Source of the DNA: Tannerella sp.
GTDB lineage: Bacteria > Bacteroidota > Bacteroidia > Bacteroidales > Tannerellaceae
Length of the DNA stretch: 8,343 nt
Assembly: GCA_031289445.1 (NCBI GenBank)
Contig: JAITPL010000191.1
Span: 1 to 8,343 of the forward strand
Direction: 5' to 3'
Shown here: positions 1 to 7,400 of the stretch, one piece after another
Layout of the letters: each line of letters opens with the position of its first letter
Position numbering within the stretch: the first letter of the stretch is position 1
The notes under the pieces: model-generated
The model's input: only the letters and a program-made list of their open reading frames with translations
Told to the model about the DNA's origin: nothing
Database searches by the model: none
Made by a program: the position numbers and the translations under genes

Positions 1-2
1 TG

Positions 3-812
3 CGCATCAAAAGCTTCGAAAGATACGGTTATGGCAACTATCTCGTGTTGCGTCATCCTAACGGTCTCGAAACCGTTTACGGCCACCTCTCAATGTTTCT
101 TGTAAATGAAAATCAGGTAGTACGCGCCGGTCAGGCCATAGCGCTTGGAGGCAGTACCGGACGTTCTACAGGCGCGCATCTGCACTTCGAGACCCGCTTT
201 CTGGGCAAAGACATCGACCCCGCCGAAATCATAGACTTCGAGAACGGCGTACCGCATCAAGACGAATATACCTTTCACAACATCAAAATCAACGGCAAAA
301 AAAGCAATATTTACTCCACTTCGACCAGTGCTGTAGCCGTGCATCGCGTAAGGCGAGGCGAGACACTCAGCCATATAGCGCGGAACTACGGAACTACGGT
401 AGCCGAACTTTGCTCCCTCAACGGCCTCACTAAATCTTCCAAACTCGCTATCGGTCAGGCCATACAGTTTCGCGCCAAGCAAGTAACCGTCGAGGCTTCC
501 GAGAATGCCGTCAAGCAGACGCCCGCCGCCAAGAAGCCTGCTGCCAAATCCGAAGTCAAGGCCGAAGCCACCCCCGCCGCCAAGCCCAAGATTTCGCCCG
601 CTCCCGCCGCCAAGCCAAACGGTAAGAAAATCGAAGTACCCGTCAGAGAAGAAACGCAGTTCGGCAATGAAGTCTATCATCGCATAAAATCGGGCGAAAC
701 CCTGTATAACATATCCAAACAATACAATACAACGATTGAGAAGCTTTGCGAGCTTAACAACATTCAGAACAACACCATCCTCAAAATAGGGCAGAAGATT
801 CGCTGCTCATAA
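3..812 (+). CDS. M23-family murein endopeptidase with two C-terminal LysM domains (5'-truncated)
   Basis: This is the 3' part of a secreted or periplasmic zinc endopeptidase that would cut peptidoglycan cross-bridges or act as a divisome-type activator. The frame is open to the left edge, so the signal peptide and the first zinc motif (HxxxD) are missing. In the 269 visible residues, residues 12-80 are the end of an M23 (LytM-like) domain: GNYLVLRHPNG, YGH (His28) and the GAHLHFE motif with His59 and His61. LysM domain 1 covers about 114-156 (RRGETLSHIARNYGTT) and LysM domain 2 about 226-267 (KSGETLYNISKQYNTT); both should bind glycan strands. A linker at about 171-210, rich in Ala, Lys and Pro, carries four PAAK units. 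The GTG at base 45 is an internal valine of the M23 fold, not a start. DUF1599 follows after 11 bases. Family assignment is firm; whether the enzyme is catalytically active cannot be judged without the N-terminus. Confidence 0.93.
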   Translation, partial: RIKSFERYGYGNYLVLRHPNGLETVYGHLSMFLVNENQVVRAGQAIALGGSTGRSTGAHLHFETRFLGKDIDPAEIIDFENGVPHQDEYTFHNIKINGKKSNIYSTSTSAVAVHRVRRGETLSHIARNYGTTVAELCSLNGLTKSSKLAIGQAIQFRAKQVTVEASENAVKQTPAAKKPAAKSEVKAEATPAAKPKISPAPAAKPNGKKIEVPVREETQFGNEVYHRIKSGETLYNISKQYNTTIEKLCELNNIQNNTILKIGQKIRCS

Positions 813-823
813 AAATCAGCAAG

Positions 824-1366
824 ATGGCAGATACAAAAGAACAGTTTGAGGCGGTCATACGGCAATGCCGCAATGTTTACACCGGGAAGATGGGCGATTA
901 CGGTCCGTCATGGCGCATCATGCGACCGCAGTCCATAACCGACCAGATATTTATCAAGGCTAAACGTATTCGCAGCATCGAAATAAAAAAGGAAAGCCGC
1001 ATAAACGAGGGCATACTGCCTGAATTTATCGGGATAGTCAACTATGGAGTAATCGGACTTATTCAATTGGCGCTCGGATTCTCGGACAGCAATGACATTG
1101 ATTCGCAGCAGGCTCTCGAACTTTACGACAAGTATATCACCGAGACAAAGGAACTGATGTACGCCAAGAATCACGACTACGACGAGGCTTGGCGGATGAT
1201 GCGTATAAGTTCATATACCGACCTGATACTCACCAAGTTGAATCGCATAAAGGAAATCGAGAACAACGACGGCGCTACGGCCGTATCCGAAGGCGTCGAT
1301 GCAAACTATATGGATATTATCAACTATGCCCTTTTCGGTTTAATCAAACTCACTTACAATGACTGA
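824..1366 (+). CDS. DUF1599 protein with two tandem copies of the domain
   Basis: The product is a soluble 180-residue protein, without signal peptide or membrane segment, made of two copies of one helical domain. Copy 1 is about residues 7-84 and copy 2 about 100-177. Matching blocks are KMGDYGPSWRIMR (22-34) with KNHDYDEAWRMMR (115-127), DQIFIKAKRIRSIE (40-53) with DLILTKLNRIKEIE (133-146), and EFIGIVNYGVIGLI with NYMDIINYALFGLI. The DY...W pattern, the following Arg and the NY near each copy's end are kept in both. I recognise the family as DUF1599, which I recall being renamed a nucleotide-modification-associated domain; no reaction is known to me, so function is left open. The stop overlaps the start of the next gene by 8 bases, which suggests translational coupling. 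The ATG has no clear Shine-Dalgarno sequence, as usual in Bacteroidetes. Confidence 0.88.
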   Translation: MADTKEQFEAVIRQCRNVYTGKMGDYGPSWRIMRPQSITDQIFIKAKRIRSIEIKKESRINEGILPEFIGIVNYGVIGLIQLALGFSDSNDIDSQQALELYDKYITETKELMYAKNHDYDEAWRMMRISSYTDLILTKLNRIKEIENNDGATAVSEGVDANYMDIINYALFGLIKLTYND

Positions 1367-2597
1367 AAAATTGAAGAAAATAATCACCGAGATATGCCGT
1401 TTCGTTCTTGGGGCGGTATTCATCTTTTCGGGAACAGTCAAGAACATCGACCCTGTAGGCGGAGCTTTGAAGTTCGATGATTATCTGGGCGTTTTCCATC
1501 TATCGTCGCTCAAAGCCATCTCGCTCTTTGCATCAATCAACCTCTCGGCGCTTGAGTTCCTGCTTGGACTCTGCCTTCTTGTCGCCGTCTATCGCCGCCT
1601 GACGACTATCTGTCTGTTGATTTTCATGTCGTTCATGACGCTGCTGACACTCTATCTCGCCATCTATAATCCCGTGCACGACTGCGGTTGCTTCGGCGAT
1701 GCGTTTATCCTCACCAACTGGCAGACTTTCTTCAAAAACATCTTTATTCTGCTGCCCGCTGCGATAGTAACATTCCTTTTCTGCAAGAAGATGACGCCGC
1801 TCTACTCTTATCGCGCGTACTGGTTTGTGCCGGTCTTCGGATACATTTTCATGCTCGGTTTCTCGTATTACAACTACTATAGCCTGCCTGTCAAGGACTT
1901 CCGCCCATACAGCATCGGCTCCAATATTCCGCAAAAGATGTCTATCCCCGAAGACGCGCCGCAGGACGAGATTGAATTTATCTATACTAAAGACGGTAAG
2001 CAGAAGAGTTTTTCGATGACTTCGCTCGCCGAGATTGATTCGACCTGGACTTTCGTCGATTCTAAAGTAGTGAAAGAAGGCTACAGGCCGCCGATAATCT
2101 CCTTCGAGTTGTATGATGCGGGCGACAACAATATCGCCGACGCGATTTTGGAAGAAGGCAAGACGGTCTTTCTGCTCGTTTCGCCGCATTTGGAGGATGC
2201 AAGCGACAGTAACAGCGACGAGATAAACAATATTTACGACTATGCCCGCAAGCATGGGTACGCATTTTATGGAGTAACCGCATCGGCGCACGAATCCATC
2301 GACGAGTGGGGCAATACCACCGGCGCCGAATATCCCTTTCTGACCACTGACGACGTAATGCTCAAAACCCTCATCCGGTCTAATCCGGGCTTGGTTTTGT
2401 TGCGATCCGGAACGGTCATTTGGAAATGGCATCACCGCAACCTGCCTCACGAAGAGACAGTAAATGCTGAAATAGAGAGCCTTCTGAGCGGAGATACGAA
2501 AAAAAACAACCCTTGGATTTGGATAGTATTATGTTTTGCATTACCTTTGCTGCTCGTTTGGTTATATGATTTCAAATTTTTAAGACAACAAACATAA
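1359..2597 (+). CDS. BT_3928-family membrane protein: DoxX/MauE-like core plus thioredoxin-like domain
   Basis: This is a 412-residue inner-membrane protein with a DoxX-like N-terminal bundle. Predicted helices lie near residues 8-27, 61-78, 82-102, 122-141 and 152-172, and a sixth near 386-403. Positively charged loops (KLKK, YRR, CKK, final KFLRQ) place the N- and C-termini in the cytoplasm and residues about 173-385 in the periplasm. The DCGCFGD motif after helix 3 (Cys109, Cys111) is typical of MauE/DoxX-like proteins and should face the periplasm. Residues about 265-375 resemble a thioredoxin fold: a TVFLLVSP strand, then NPGLVLL with the probable cis-proline Pro343, then a GTVIWKW hairpin. 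The CxxC position is replaced by SPHLEDAS, so this domain cannot do dithiol chemistry itself. The gene overlaps DUF1599 and is 1 base from tpiA. I recognise the family; its role, perhaps thiol or quinone linked, is inference. Confidence 0.87.
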   Translation: MTEKLKKIITEICRFVLGAVFIFSGTVKNIDPVGGALKFDDYLGVFHLSSLKAISLFASINLSALEFLLGLCLLVAVYRRLTTICLLIFMSFMTLLTLYLAIYNPVHDCGCFGDAFILTNWQTFFKNIFILLPAAIVTFLFCKKMTPLYSYRAYWFVPVFGYIFMLGFSYYNYYSLPVKDFRPYSIGSNIPQKMSIPEDAPQDEIEFIYTKDGKQKSFSMTSLAEIDSTWTFVDSKVVKEGYRPPIISFELYDAGDNNIADAILEEGKTVFLLVSPHLEDASDSNSDEINNIYDYARKHGYAFYGVTASAHESIDEWGNTTGAEYPFLTTDDVMLKTLIRSNPGLVLLRSGTVIWKWHHRNLPHEETVNAEIESLLSGDTKKNNPWIWIVLCFALPLLLVWLYDFKFLRQQT

Positions 2598-2598
2598 T

Positions 2599-3357
2599 AT
2601 GAGAAAGAAAATTGTAGCAGGAAATTGGAAGATGAATACTACTCTTCCCGAAGGTTTGGCGCTTGCCAAAGGATTGAATGAAGCCCTCAAAGGCAAAGCG
2701 ACAAAATGCGATGTAGTGGCAGGCGTGCCTTTCACACATCTCGCAAGCGTTGTAGCCGTTGTCGATACGGATAAAATCGGCATCGGAGCGGAGAACTGCG
2801 CCGACAAGGACAAAGGAGCTTACACTGGCGAAGTGTCGGCCGCAATGATAGCCTCGACAGGCGCCAAGTATGTGATAATCGGACACTCGGAGCGTCGTGC
2901 TTACTATCACGAAACGCCCGAAATACTGCGCGAGAAAGTGCTGCTGGCTCTGGCAGCCGGTCTGACGCCTATCTTCTGCATAGGTGAGGTCCTGGCAGAA
3001 CGCGAAGCAGGCAATCATTTCGCGGTAGTGGATGCGCAGGTTGCAGGCTCGCTCTTCGACCTTTCGGCCGATGATTTCGGTAAGTTGGTACTCGCCTACG
3101 AGCCGGTTTGGGCCATAGGCACAGGCGTAACAGCCAGTTCGGAGCAGGCACAGGAAATACACGCACATATCCGCCGCACTGTTGCCGCCAAATACGGCGA
3201 AACTGTTGCCGACGACACATCTATCCTCTACGGAGGCAGTTGCAATAAGGATAATGCGCGCGAACTCTTCGCCAACCCCGATGTGGACGGCGGACTGATA
3301 GGCGGCGCTTCACTAAGCGTTGACAAGTTCCTCCCCATCATTGAGGCTTTTGATTAA
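2599..3357 (+). CDS. tpiA: triosephosphate isomerase
   Basis: This cytoplasmic glycolytic enzyme interconverts dihydroxyacetone phosphate and glyceraldehyde 3-phosphate. The 252-residue product is full length for the family. All active-site elements are present: Asn9 and Lys11 in GNWKMN, the electrophilic His96 in IIGHSERR, the catalytic base Glu168 in [11 protein letters not shown] (whose PVWAIGTG part is mobile loop 6), and the phosphate-binding YGGS (211-214) and GGAS (235-238). The ATG follows the upstream stop by one base, and no Shine-Dalgarno sequence is seen (AACATAAT precedes it). It lies inside the run of co-directional genes and is probably expressed from an upstream operon promoter outside this window. 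Nothing about the protein is odd; its operon partners are envelope proteins and FolE rather than other glycolytic enzymes. Confidence 0.98.
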   Translation: MRKKIVAGNWKMNTTLPEGLALAKGLNEALKGKATKCDVVAGVPFTHLASVVAVVDTDKIGIGAENCADKDKGAYTGEVSAAMIASTGAKYVIIGHSERRAYYHETPEILREKVLLALAAGLTPIFCIGEVLAEREAGNHFAVVDAQVAGSLFDLSADDFGKLVLAYEPVWAIGTGVTASSEQAQEIHAHIRRTVAAKYGETVADDTSILYGGSCNKDNARELFANPDVDGGLIGGASLSVDKFLPIIEAFD

Positions 3358-3368
3358 GTTCAATTGAC

Positions 3369-3869
3369 ATGACGAGACTTTTCTATCTAATTAATATAAT
3401 AGCATTGACGGCTCTCGGCGGATACTTCACCGTATCCGCCCAGTCGCCATATTTCTCTATTTTCGATTCGTTTGAGAAAACGCCCCGCCCCGGCGAAGGC
3501 AAGGTAATCGTCCACCAGCCCGAAACGGTCAAGATGCTCGTCGGTACCCGTATCGACAGCGAAAACATTGACGTCTTTAACGGCAAGACCTATCTCAAAA
3601 CCGCCGGCTACCGCCTGCAAGTCTATTCAGGCAACAATCAGCGCACCTCGAAAGCCGAAGCTACTTCATTGCAGGTGAAAATCAAGGAACTGTATCCCGA
3701 TATCGACACTTATGTCGATTTCTACGCCCCTTTCTGGAAGCTGCAGGTAGGCAACTTCCGTTCTTACGAGGAAGCGACGCTGATGCTGCGCGACCTGCGC
3801 GGTACGTTCCCCAAAGTCAAAAACGAGATTTATGTTATAGAGGAAGAAATTCGCTTACCCTTGGAATAA
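3369..3869 (+). CDS. exported SPOR-domain protein
   Basis: The product is a 166-residue exported protein with a C-terminal SPOR domain. Residues 1-24 form a signal peptide: Arg3, a hydrophobic stretch, then a VSA-Q cleavage site. There is no lipobox cysteine, so the mature protein is probably free in the periplasm. The SPOR domain covers about residues 80-157: [19 protein letters not shown], then the [15 protein letters not shown] segment, giving the repeated strand-helix pattern of the family. SPOR domains bind glycan strands lacking stem peptides, often at division sites. The gene starts 11 bases after tpiA and ends 5 bases before folE. Together with the LysM peptidase upstream it gives the operon two peptidoglycan-binding products. 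Partner and exact role are not evident from sequence. Confidence 0.88.
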   Translation: MTRLFYLINIIALTALGGYFTVSAQSPYFSIFDSFEKTPRPGEGKVIVHQPETVKMLVGTRIDSENIDVFNGKTYLKTAGYRLQVYSGNNQRTSKAEATSLQVKIKELYPDIDTYVDFYAPFWKLQVGNFRSYEEATLMLRDLRGTFPKVKNEIYVIEEEIRLPLE

Positions 3870-3874
3870 ATCAA

Positions 3875-4453
3875 ATGCAATCTCCTGTTAATGACGAGGA
3901 AATAACGCAGGCGCTGGCGGGTCATTACCGCGAAATAATCCGCCTGCTGGGTGAAAATCCTGAACGCGAGGGCTTGCTCAAGTCGCCTGTCCGCATAGCC
4001 AAAGCCATGCGATTTATGCTACAGGGATACGATCAGGACCCTTATGAGGTTTTGCGTTCGGCTATGTTTCTTGAAGAAGACTACAAGCAGATGGTCATCG
4101 TCAAGGATATTGATTTCTACTCGCTTTGCGAACATCATCTGCTGCCGTTTTTCGGCAAGGCGCATATCGCCTATATCCCCCGCAAGTATATCACCGGACT
4201 GAGCAAGCTGCCGCGCGTGGTTGACATCTTCGCCCGCCGCCTGCAGATACAGGAACGCATGACGCTGCAAATCAAGGACTGCATACAGCAAACACTCAAT
4301 CCGATGGGTGTGATGGTCGTCATTGAAGCCCAACACCAGTGCATGCAGATGCGAGGGGTCGAAAAACAAAACTCCCTGACCACCACATCCGACTTCACAG
4401 GCTACTTCCAACAAGCCAAAACCCGCGAAGAATTTATGAATCTCATCAAGTGA
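3875..4453 (+). CDS. folE: GTP cyclohydrolase I (FolE type)
   Basis: This enzyme converts GTP to 7,8-dihydroneopterin triphosphate and formate, the first step of tetrahydrofolate synthesis; the same product feeds the queuosine/7-deazaguanine route. The 192-residue protein covers the whole catalytic domain and lacks the longer N-terminal extension of some homologues. Zinc ligands are visible: Cys85 and His88 in [10 protein letters not shown], and Cys156 in [14 protein letters not shown]. His87 and His154 match the remaining conserved active-site histidines. The [19 protein letters not shown] segment (27-45) is the usual N-terminal signature. It is the last gene of the + strand run, 5 bases after the SPOR gene and 274 bases before the convergent gldN. 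The Cys and His ligands make this the zinc-dependent type IA enzyme rather than FolE2. Confidence 0.97.
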   Translation: MQSPVNDEEITQALAGHYREIIRLLGENPEREGLLKSPVRIAKAMRFMLQGYDQDPYEVLRSAMFLEEDYKQMVIVKDIDFYSLCEHHLLPFFGKAHIAYIPRKYITGLSKLPRVVDIFARRLQIQERMTLQIKDCIQQTLNPMGVMVVIEAQHQCMQMRGVEKQNSLTTTSDFTGYFQQAKTREEFMNLIK

Positions 4454-4500
4454 TATAAAAATAACATTTTATTGCGTAATGGCTTCCTTTTATGTCATCC

Positions 4501-4527
4501 TTAACATCCTTAATTTAAGGCTGTTAA
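4501..4527 (+). terminator. imperfect 27-base dyad after folE, possible terminator
   Basis: An inverted repeat starts 47 bases after the folE stop. TTAACA (4501-4506) pairs with TGTTAA (4522-4527), and CCTTA pairs with TAAGG around a three-base loop, with one T/C mismatch between the two stem parts. On the + strand it is followed by AAATTTATTT, which gives only a weak U-tail. The stem is AT-rich and the U-tract poor, so intrinsic termination is plausible but not proven. The near-perfect symmetry could equally be a protein-binding site. On the opposite strand no U-tract follows the stem, so it does not look like the gldN terminator. Confidence 0.45.
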
Positions 4528-4538
4528 AAATTTATTTC

Positions 4539-4572
4539 AAAAAAAAAATCAAAAAAAAATATCCCGAAAAAA
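4539..4572 (+). promoter_or_regulatory. A-tracts upstream of the orphan promoter (UP-element-like)
   Basis: Three runs of A (10 at 4539-4548, 9 at 4551-4559, 6 at 4567-4572) lie directly upstream of the TTTG box. Their centres are about 11 to 15 bases apart, roughly one helical turn, so they should bend the DNA. Such tracts upstream of a promoter often raise its activity by contacting the RNA polymerase alpha subunits. The role is inferred from composition and position. Confidence 0.4.
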
Positions 4573-4604
4573 TTTGGTGGTATCAAAATAAATGCTTACC
4601 TTTG
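4573..4604 (+). promoter_or_regulatory. Bacteroidetes-type promoter (TTTG, 20 bases, TAnnTTTG), + strand
   Basis: TTTG at 4573-4576 and TACCTTTG at 4597-4604 are separated by 20 bases. This matches the -33/-7 consensus used by the Bacteroidetes primary sigma factor, whose spacer is 19-21 bases. A-tracts sit immediately upstream. Transcription would start near 4611. The nearest gene downstream on the same strand is beyond the window; the transcript would run into the 3' end of gldN in antisense. The match is unusually complete, but no conventional gene follows, so the product is unknown. Confidence 0.65.
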
Positions 4605-4610
4605 TAGTGT

Positions 4611-4624
4611 TAAAACGTGTTTTA
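4611..4624 (+). promoter_or_regulatory. inverted repeat at the predicted transcription start
   Basis: TAAAAC (4611-4616) and GTTTTA (4619-4624) form a 6-base inverted repeat around GT. It covers the transcription start predicted from the promoter just upstream, a position where a repressor could block initiation. It is too AT-rich and too tightly looped to be a convincing RNA hairpin. The operator role is inference; short AT-rich dyads also arise by chance. Confidence 0.3.
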
Positions 4625-4636
4625 GGAGATAGAACC

Positions 4637-4669
4637 ATGGGAGTTTGTAGGTTTGCGAACGAATGGTAA
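4637..4669 (+). CDS. 10-codon reading frame with a strong ribosome binding site (putative)
   Basis: ATG at 4637 opens a 10-codon frame, MGVCRFANEW, that stops at TAA. AGGAGA (4624-4629) lies 7 bases upstream, an ideal Shine-Dalgarno spacing. None of the other gene starts visible here (DUF1599, BT_3928-like, tpiA, SPOR, folE, gldM, gldN) has such a motif, which makes this start stand out. It would be the first frame on the transcript from the promoter at 4573-4604. It could be a tiny peptide, a leader peptide whose regulated gene is lost or lies elsewhere, the 5' end of a decayed gene, or chance. I know of no homologue. Confidence 0.25.
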   Translation: MGVCRFANEW

Positions 4670-4727
4670 TATTTCTTACACACAAAACGAAGTATTGATT
4701 GACAAAATGATATGATATCTCAATTAT

Positions 4728-5810
4728 TCACTGTCTTCTTATGCTGCGGGTGGGAGTGGATTTTTCGGCTTTAGGGGCCTTCGGCTCTTTGGTTTTAGTG
4801 GCAGAGACGGTCTTCTTGTCGCTGGACGTGACGCCGTCGCTTTTGGCTGCCGATTTCTTTACTTTCTTGGCCTCTTTCTTGCTTAACACAGCGGTGGTAT
4901 CCGGCTGAATCCATAACGAATCGTTGAATGAGCGCAGTTGAGTCTCTATGCGTTGCTGCTCGGCGCGAAGCGAATCTTCGGTGGGACAGTACTGCATAAG
5001 CGCCAAGTTCATAAGGTTTTCGGTCTTGACAATCTCGCCCTCGAAAAGACGGCGACGGAAAAAGTCGTCAATAGTAAACGTCTTGGCGTTATTAAGGTTT
5101 GACGTCATGATATAGTTGTTCTTGACGTAGGGGCGGATATCTTCGTATTTAGCCCAGAACATCGGCATGCGCTGTTCGCCGACGTCGGTCATCATAAAGG
5201 CAATCGGGCAAATAGCCAGCGTCTTGACGTCATAGACGGAATTATTCTGGTCGAAGTACCATGATTCCTTGATATATATGGATTTGACTTCCGCCGAAGG
5301 CACATCGCTGGCATTGATGACGAAACGTGCAGGGCGACCGCCACCGGCAGGCACCTCTTCGTAGAGGAGCTGGAAATTATCGAGCATTTCCTTGAACAGG
5401 AGCGTGTTCTCGTCATCGAACGACTCATAGCCGTCGGTGTATTTATAGACCTTGATTTTGCCTTCGCTGACAAGGTGAAAAACGGCGGTGAAGAGGTTGA
5501 CCGAGCCATTGAGTTCCTGCACCGGATAATAGAGCGGCGCGTTCTTTTCCTTGGTCAGGTCAAGCTCGCGAATGACAGTCCGCATCCAGCGAGCCTTGCC
5601 TACATCCTGCGTCAGTTGTTCGTTCAATATCTGTGCGCGAACAGACAGTTCTTTCCGGTCGGCATCTCCTCCGGCGCCACCCTGTTGCTGGCGGACAGCG
5701 CGGTCGGTTCCCCGACTGACGCGGGGAGCATTGTTCTGCGCTTCAACGCAAAGTGTCGCCAGCATCGTCAGCGCAAGAAATATGGAACTGATATTATAGA
5801 AACGTTTCAT
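4728..5810 (-). CDS. gldN: type IX secretion system ring protein GldN/PorN
   Basis: GldN is a periplasmic protein that, with the lipoprotein GldK, forms the large ring of the type IX secretion system under the outer membrane, and links it to the GldLM motor. The 360-residue product starts with a signal peptide (residues 1-24, ending VEA-Q) and has no lipobox. The conserved core, about 70-295, includes ARWMRTVIRELDL, NAPLYYPVQ, FTAVFHLVSEGKIKVYKY, IKESWYFDQ, ICPIAFM and MPMFWAKYEDIRPY. Residues 310-360 form a Lys/Ser/Thr/Ala-rich, strongly basic, probably disordered tail. The gene begins 30 bases after gldM, with an AT-rich leader and no Shine-Dalgarno, and is presumably co-transcribed with gldLM. 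No obvious terminator follows it. Confidence 0.95.
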   Translation of the reverse strand: MKRFYNISSIFLALTMLATLCVEAQNNAPRVSRGTDRAVRQQQGGAGGDADRKELSVRAQILNEQLTQDVGKARWMRTVIRELDLTKEKNAPLYYPVQELNGSVNLFTAVFHLVSEGKIKVYKYTDGYESFDDENTLLFKEMLDNFQLLYEEVPAGGGRPARFVINASDVPSAEVKSIYIKESWYFDQNNSVYDVKTLAICPIAFMMTDVGEQRMPMFWAKYEDIRPYVKNNYIMTSNLNNAKTFTIDDFFRRRLFEGEIVKTENLMNLALMQYCPTEDSLRAEQQRIETQLRSFNDSLWIQPDTTAVLSKKEAKKVKKSAAKSDGVTSSDKKTVSATKTKEPKAPKAEKSTPTRSIRRQ

Positions 5811-5840
5811 TTTGTTATGATGTTAATTATTTGAATTATG

Positions 5841-7394
5841 TTAATTTACGATGACTTCCATCGAGTACTTTATAGTAACCGGACGTCCGGCGGGGTTAAG
5901 CGCCTTGACGGTACTGATATAAAAGCGCTTGCCGCGAGCGAGGTCGCGGATACGCTCTTTTTGTTGCGGCGTAAACTCCTGGCTGTTCGATACGAAGGGG
6001 ATAGAGTTGCCCATACCGTCAATGAAGACCAGGGTGAAGCCTGTAACAGAGTGGGGCACCAGGAGCACGCCGTCGTCGATAGCGGCCTGCACGCCTGTAG
6101 CCTCAATGAGGGTGCGTTTGGCGACAAGACCGCCGGTGAACTTGCGCGGGCTGCCGTTAGCATCTTTATAAGCGATAAAGGGCTGCGGGTCGGGCAGAGG
6201 GCGCACTTTAAACACTTTGCTTTCCGAGGATTGGCGACCGCTCACATTAGATGTCAGCGTGATAGTGGCTTCGGGCGCTTTCGCGAGGTCGAGACCTGAA
6301 ACCGTCCATATATTTTTCTCTTTGAACTTGACCGTGCCGCTTGATATTGAGGGTACTACTGCGCCGCTCGGCACTCCCGGCATTGACATTTCGAGGTCGT
6401 TGTCGATGCTTTCGTAGAGGAAGCTCATCAACAGCGGCGCTATGGTTGCCGATGATTCGGTAACGGAGTATTTTTCTTCAAACAGATATTTCTCGCCTTC
6501 GGCCATGACATAACCTGCGAATGTGCGCTCGCCGATGCCGGCGCCGCTGGTGCCGATAGAAATAATGTTGTCCTTGAGCTTGGTTGTGCCGAGATAGTAT
6601 TCGGGCTGTTTGGTCGAATCGACGGCGGCGAGCACTATCTGCGCTTCATAAGGAGCGCCGCTCGTTACTATCTGGCTTTTAGGTATCACGAAAGCTTTTA
6701 TCTTGTTCACGCGATAGTCGCCCACATCGACGTTGGTGATGAGCGTTGACAACACTTCGCCCTCGACGTAGCGTATGTCGTTTTGCAGCTTGGTCAGTAT
6801 GGTGATGGCGGCGGCAACAGGCATGTTGTCGAACATGGCGTTCTCCCATGATGTAGCCATGATGCCGGCTTTCCTGACCGTTTCGGTGGTGAGCATCGAT
6901 TCAAACAGATTTTTCTTGCTTGCATCGACGAGATTACCCATATCTGTACGGTAGGTTTCGATATGCTCGCGCAGTTTGCGGCCTGCGCCTACGACCGGTG
7001 CAAGCATCACTGTTGAAGCGGCTTCGAGGTCGTCCTTATGTTCGATATTGTGGACGTCGCCTTTCGCACCGTCGGTCTTCTGCACGATACGCAGTTTCAG
7101 TTCGTCGATGTAATCGTACAACTCGTCGGACCGGTCTTTGACATCGAGACCTTTCTCGTACCATTCCTTAACCTTGGCAGGGTTGGCTTCGTAAGCGCGG
7201 TTGAGGTCCGACTTGGCATCCTCGTTGCGCTTTGTAGCCTCCTCGGTGGATTTACGCAGACTGTTTTCGACGATTTCAAATCCGTCCAACACCTCCGACG
7301 ACACGTTGAGCGCCATCATGGCGATGAAGACGAGATACATCAGATTTATCATCTTCTGTCGCGGTGAATTGGGATTGTTTGATATTCCGGCCAT
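5841..7394 (-). CDS. gldM: type IX secretion system motor protein GldM/PorM
   Basis: GldM dimerises and, with a GldL ring, forms the proton-driven inner-membrane motor of type IX secretion and gliding; its periplasmic arm reaches the GldKN ring. The 517-residue length is normal for the family. The N-terminus MAGISNNPNSPRQKMINLMY matches the family signature and supports the start. One membrane helix lies near residues 16-32, followed by VSSEVLDGF. Residues about 35-220 form the helical first periplasmic domain, and the remainder the three beta-rich domains, ending with the GFTLVFIDGMG and GRPVTIKYSMEV strands. The 5' leader consists of heptamer repeats, with only TTTATAT just before the ATG. 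gldN follows after 30 bases. Confidence 0.97.
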   Translation of the reverse strand: MAGISNNPNSPRQKMINLMYLVFIAMMALNVSSEVLDGFEIVENSLRKSTEEATKRNEDAKSDLNRAYEANPAKVKEWYEKGLDVKDRSDELYDYIDELKLRIVQKTDGAKGDVHNIEHKDDLEAASTVMLAPVVGAGRKLREHIETYRTDMGNLVDASKKNLFESMLTTETVRKAGIMATSWENAMFDNMPVAAAITILTKLQNDIRYVEGEVLSTLITNVDVGDYRVNKIKAFVIPKSQIVTSGAPYEAQIVLAAVDSTKQPEYYLGTTKLKDNIISIGTSGAGIGERTFAGYVMAEGEKYLFEEKYSVTESSATIAPLLMSFLYESIDNDLEMSMPGVPSGAVVPSISSGTVKFKEKNIWTVSGLDLAKAPEATITLTSNVSGRQSSESKVFKVRPLPDPQPFIAYKDANGSPRKFTGGLVAKRTLIEATGVQAAIDDGVLLVPHSVTGFTLVFIDGMGNSIPFVSNSQEFTPQQKERIRDLARGKRFYISTVKALNPAGRPVTIKYSMEVIVN

Positions 7395-7400
7395 ATATAA

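Noticed and set aside
45..47. GTG as the start of the M23 peptidase
   Set aside because: The frame is open upstream and the preceding residues (RYGYGNYL) belong to the M23 fold, so the gene is cut by the window edge.
90..722. Gly-rich - strand frame and Pro-rich + frame (505-687) across the M23/LysM gene
   Set aside because: Both are frame shadows of the Ala/Lys/Pro linker, whose GC-rich codons remove stops in other frames.
1533..2450. Long 305-codon open frame on the - strand opposite the BT_3928-family gene
   Set aside because: It lies wholly inside a recognisable membrane protein gene, its translation is Arg/Val-rich with no domain I recognise, and the codon pattern belongs to the + strand gene.
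4709..4719. Short palindrome GATATGATATC near the gldN end
   Set aside because: It is only 5-base arms in AT-rich sequence, expected by chance; no U-tract supports a terminator.
4712..4774. 20-codon + strand frame MISQLFTV... overlapping the 3' end of gldN
   Set aside because: It has no ribosome binding site, overlaps a real gene in antisense and shows no recognisable feature.
5838..6299. + strand open frame opposite the end of gldM
   Set aside because: It is antisense to conserved GldM periplasmic domains, with no leader or recognisable domain.
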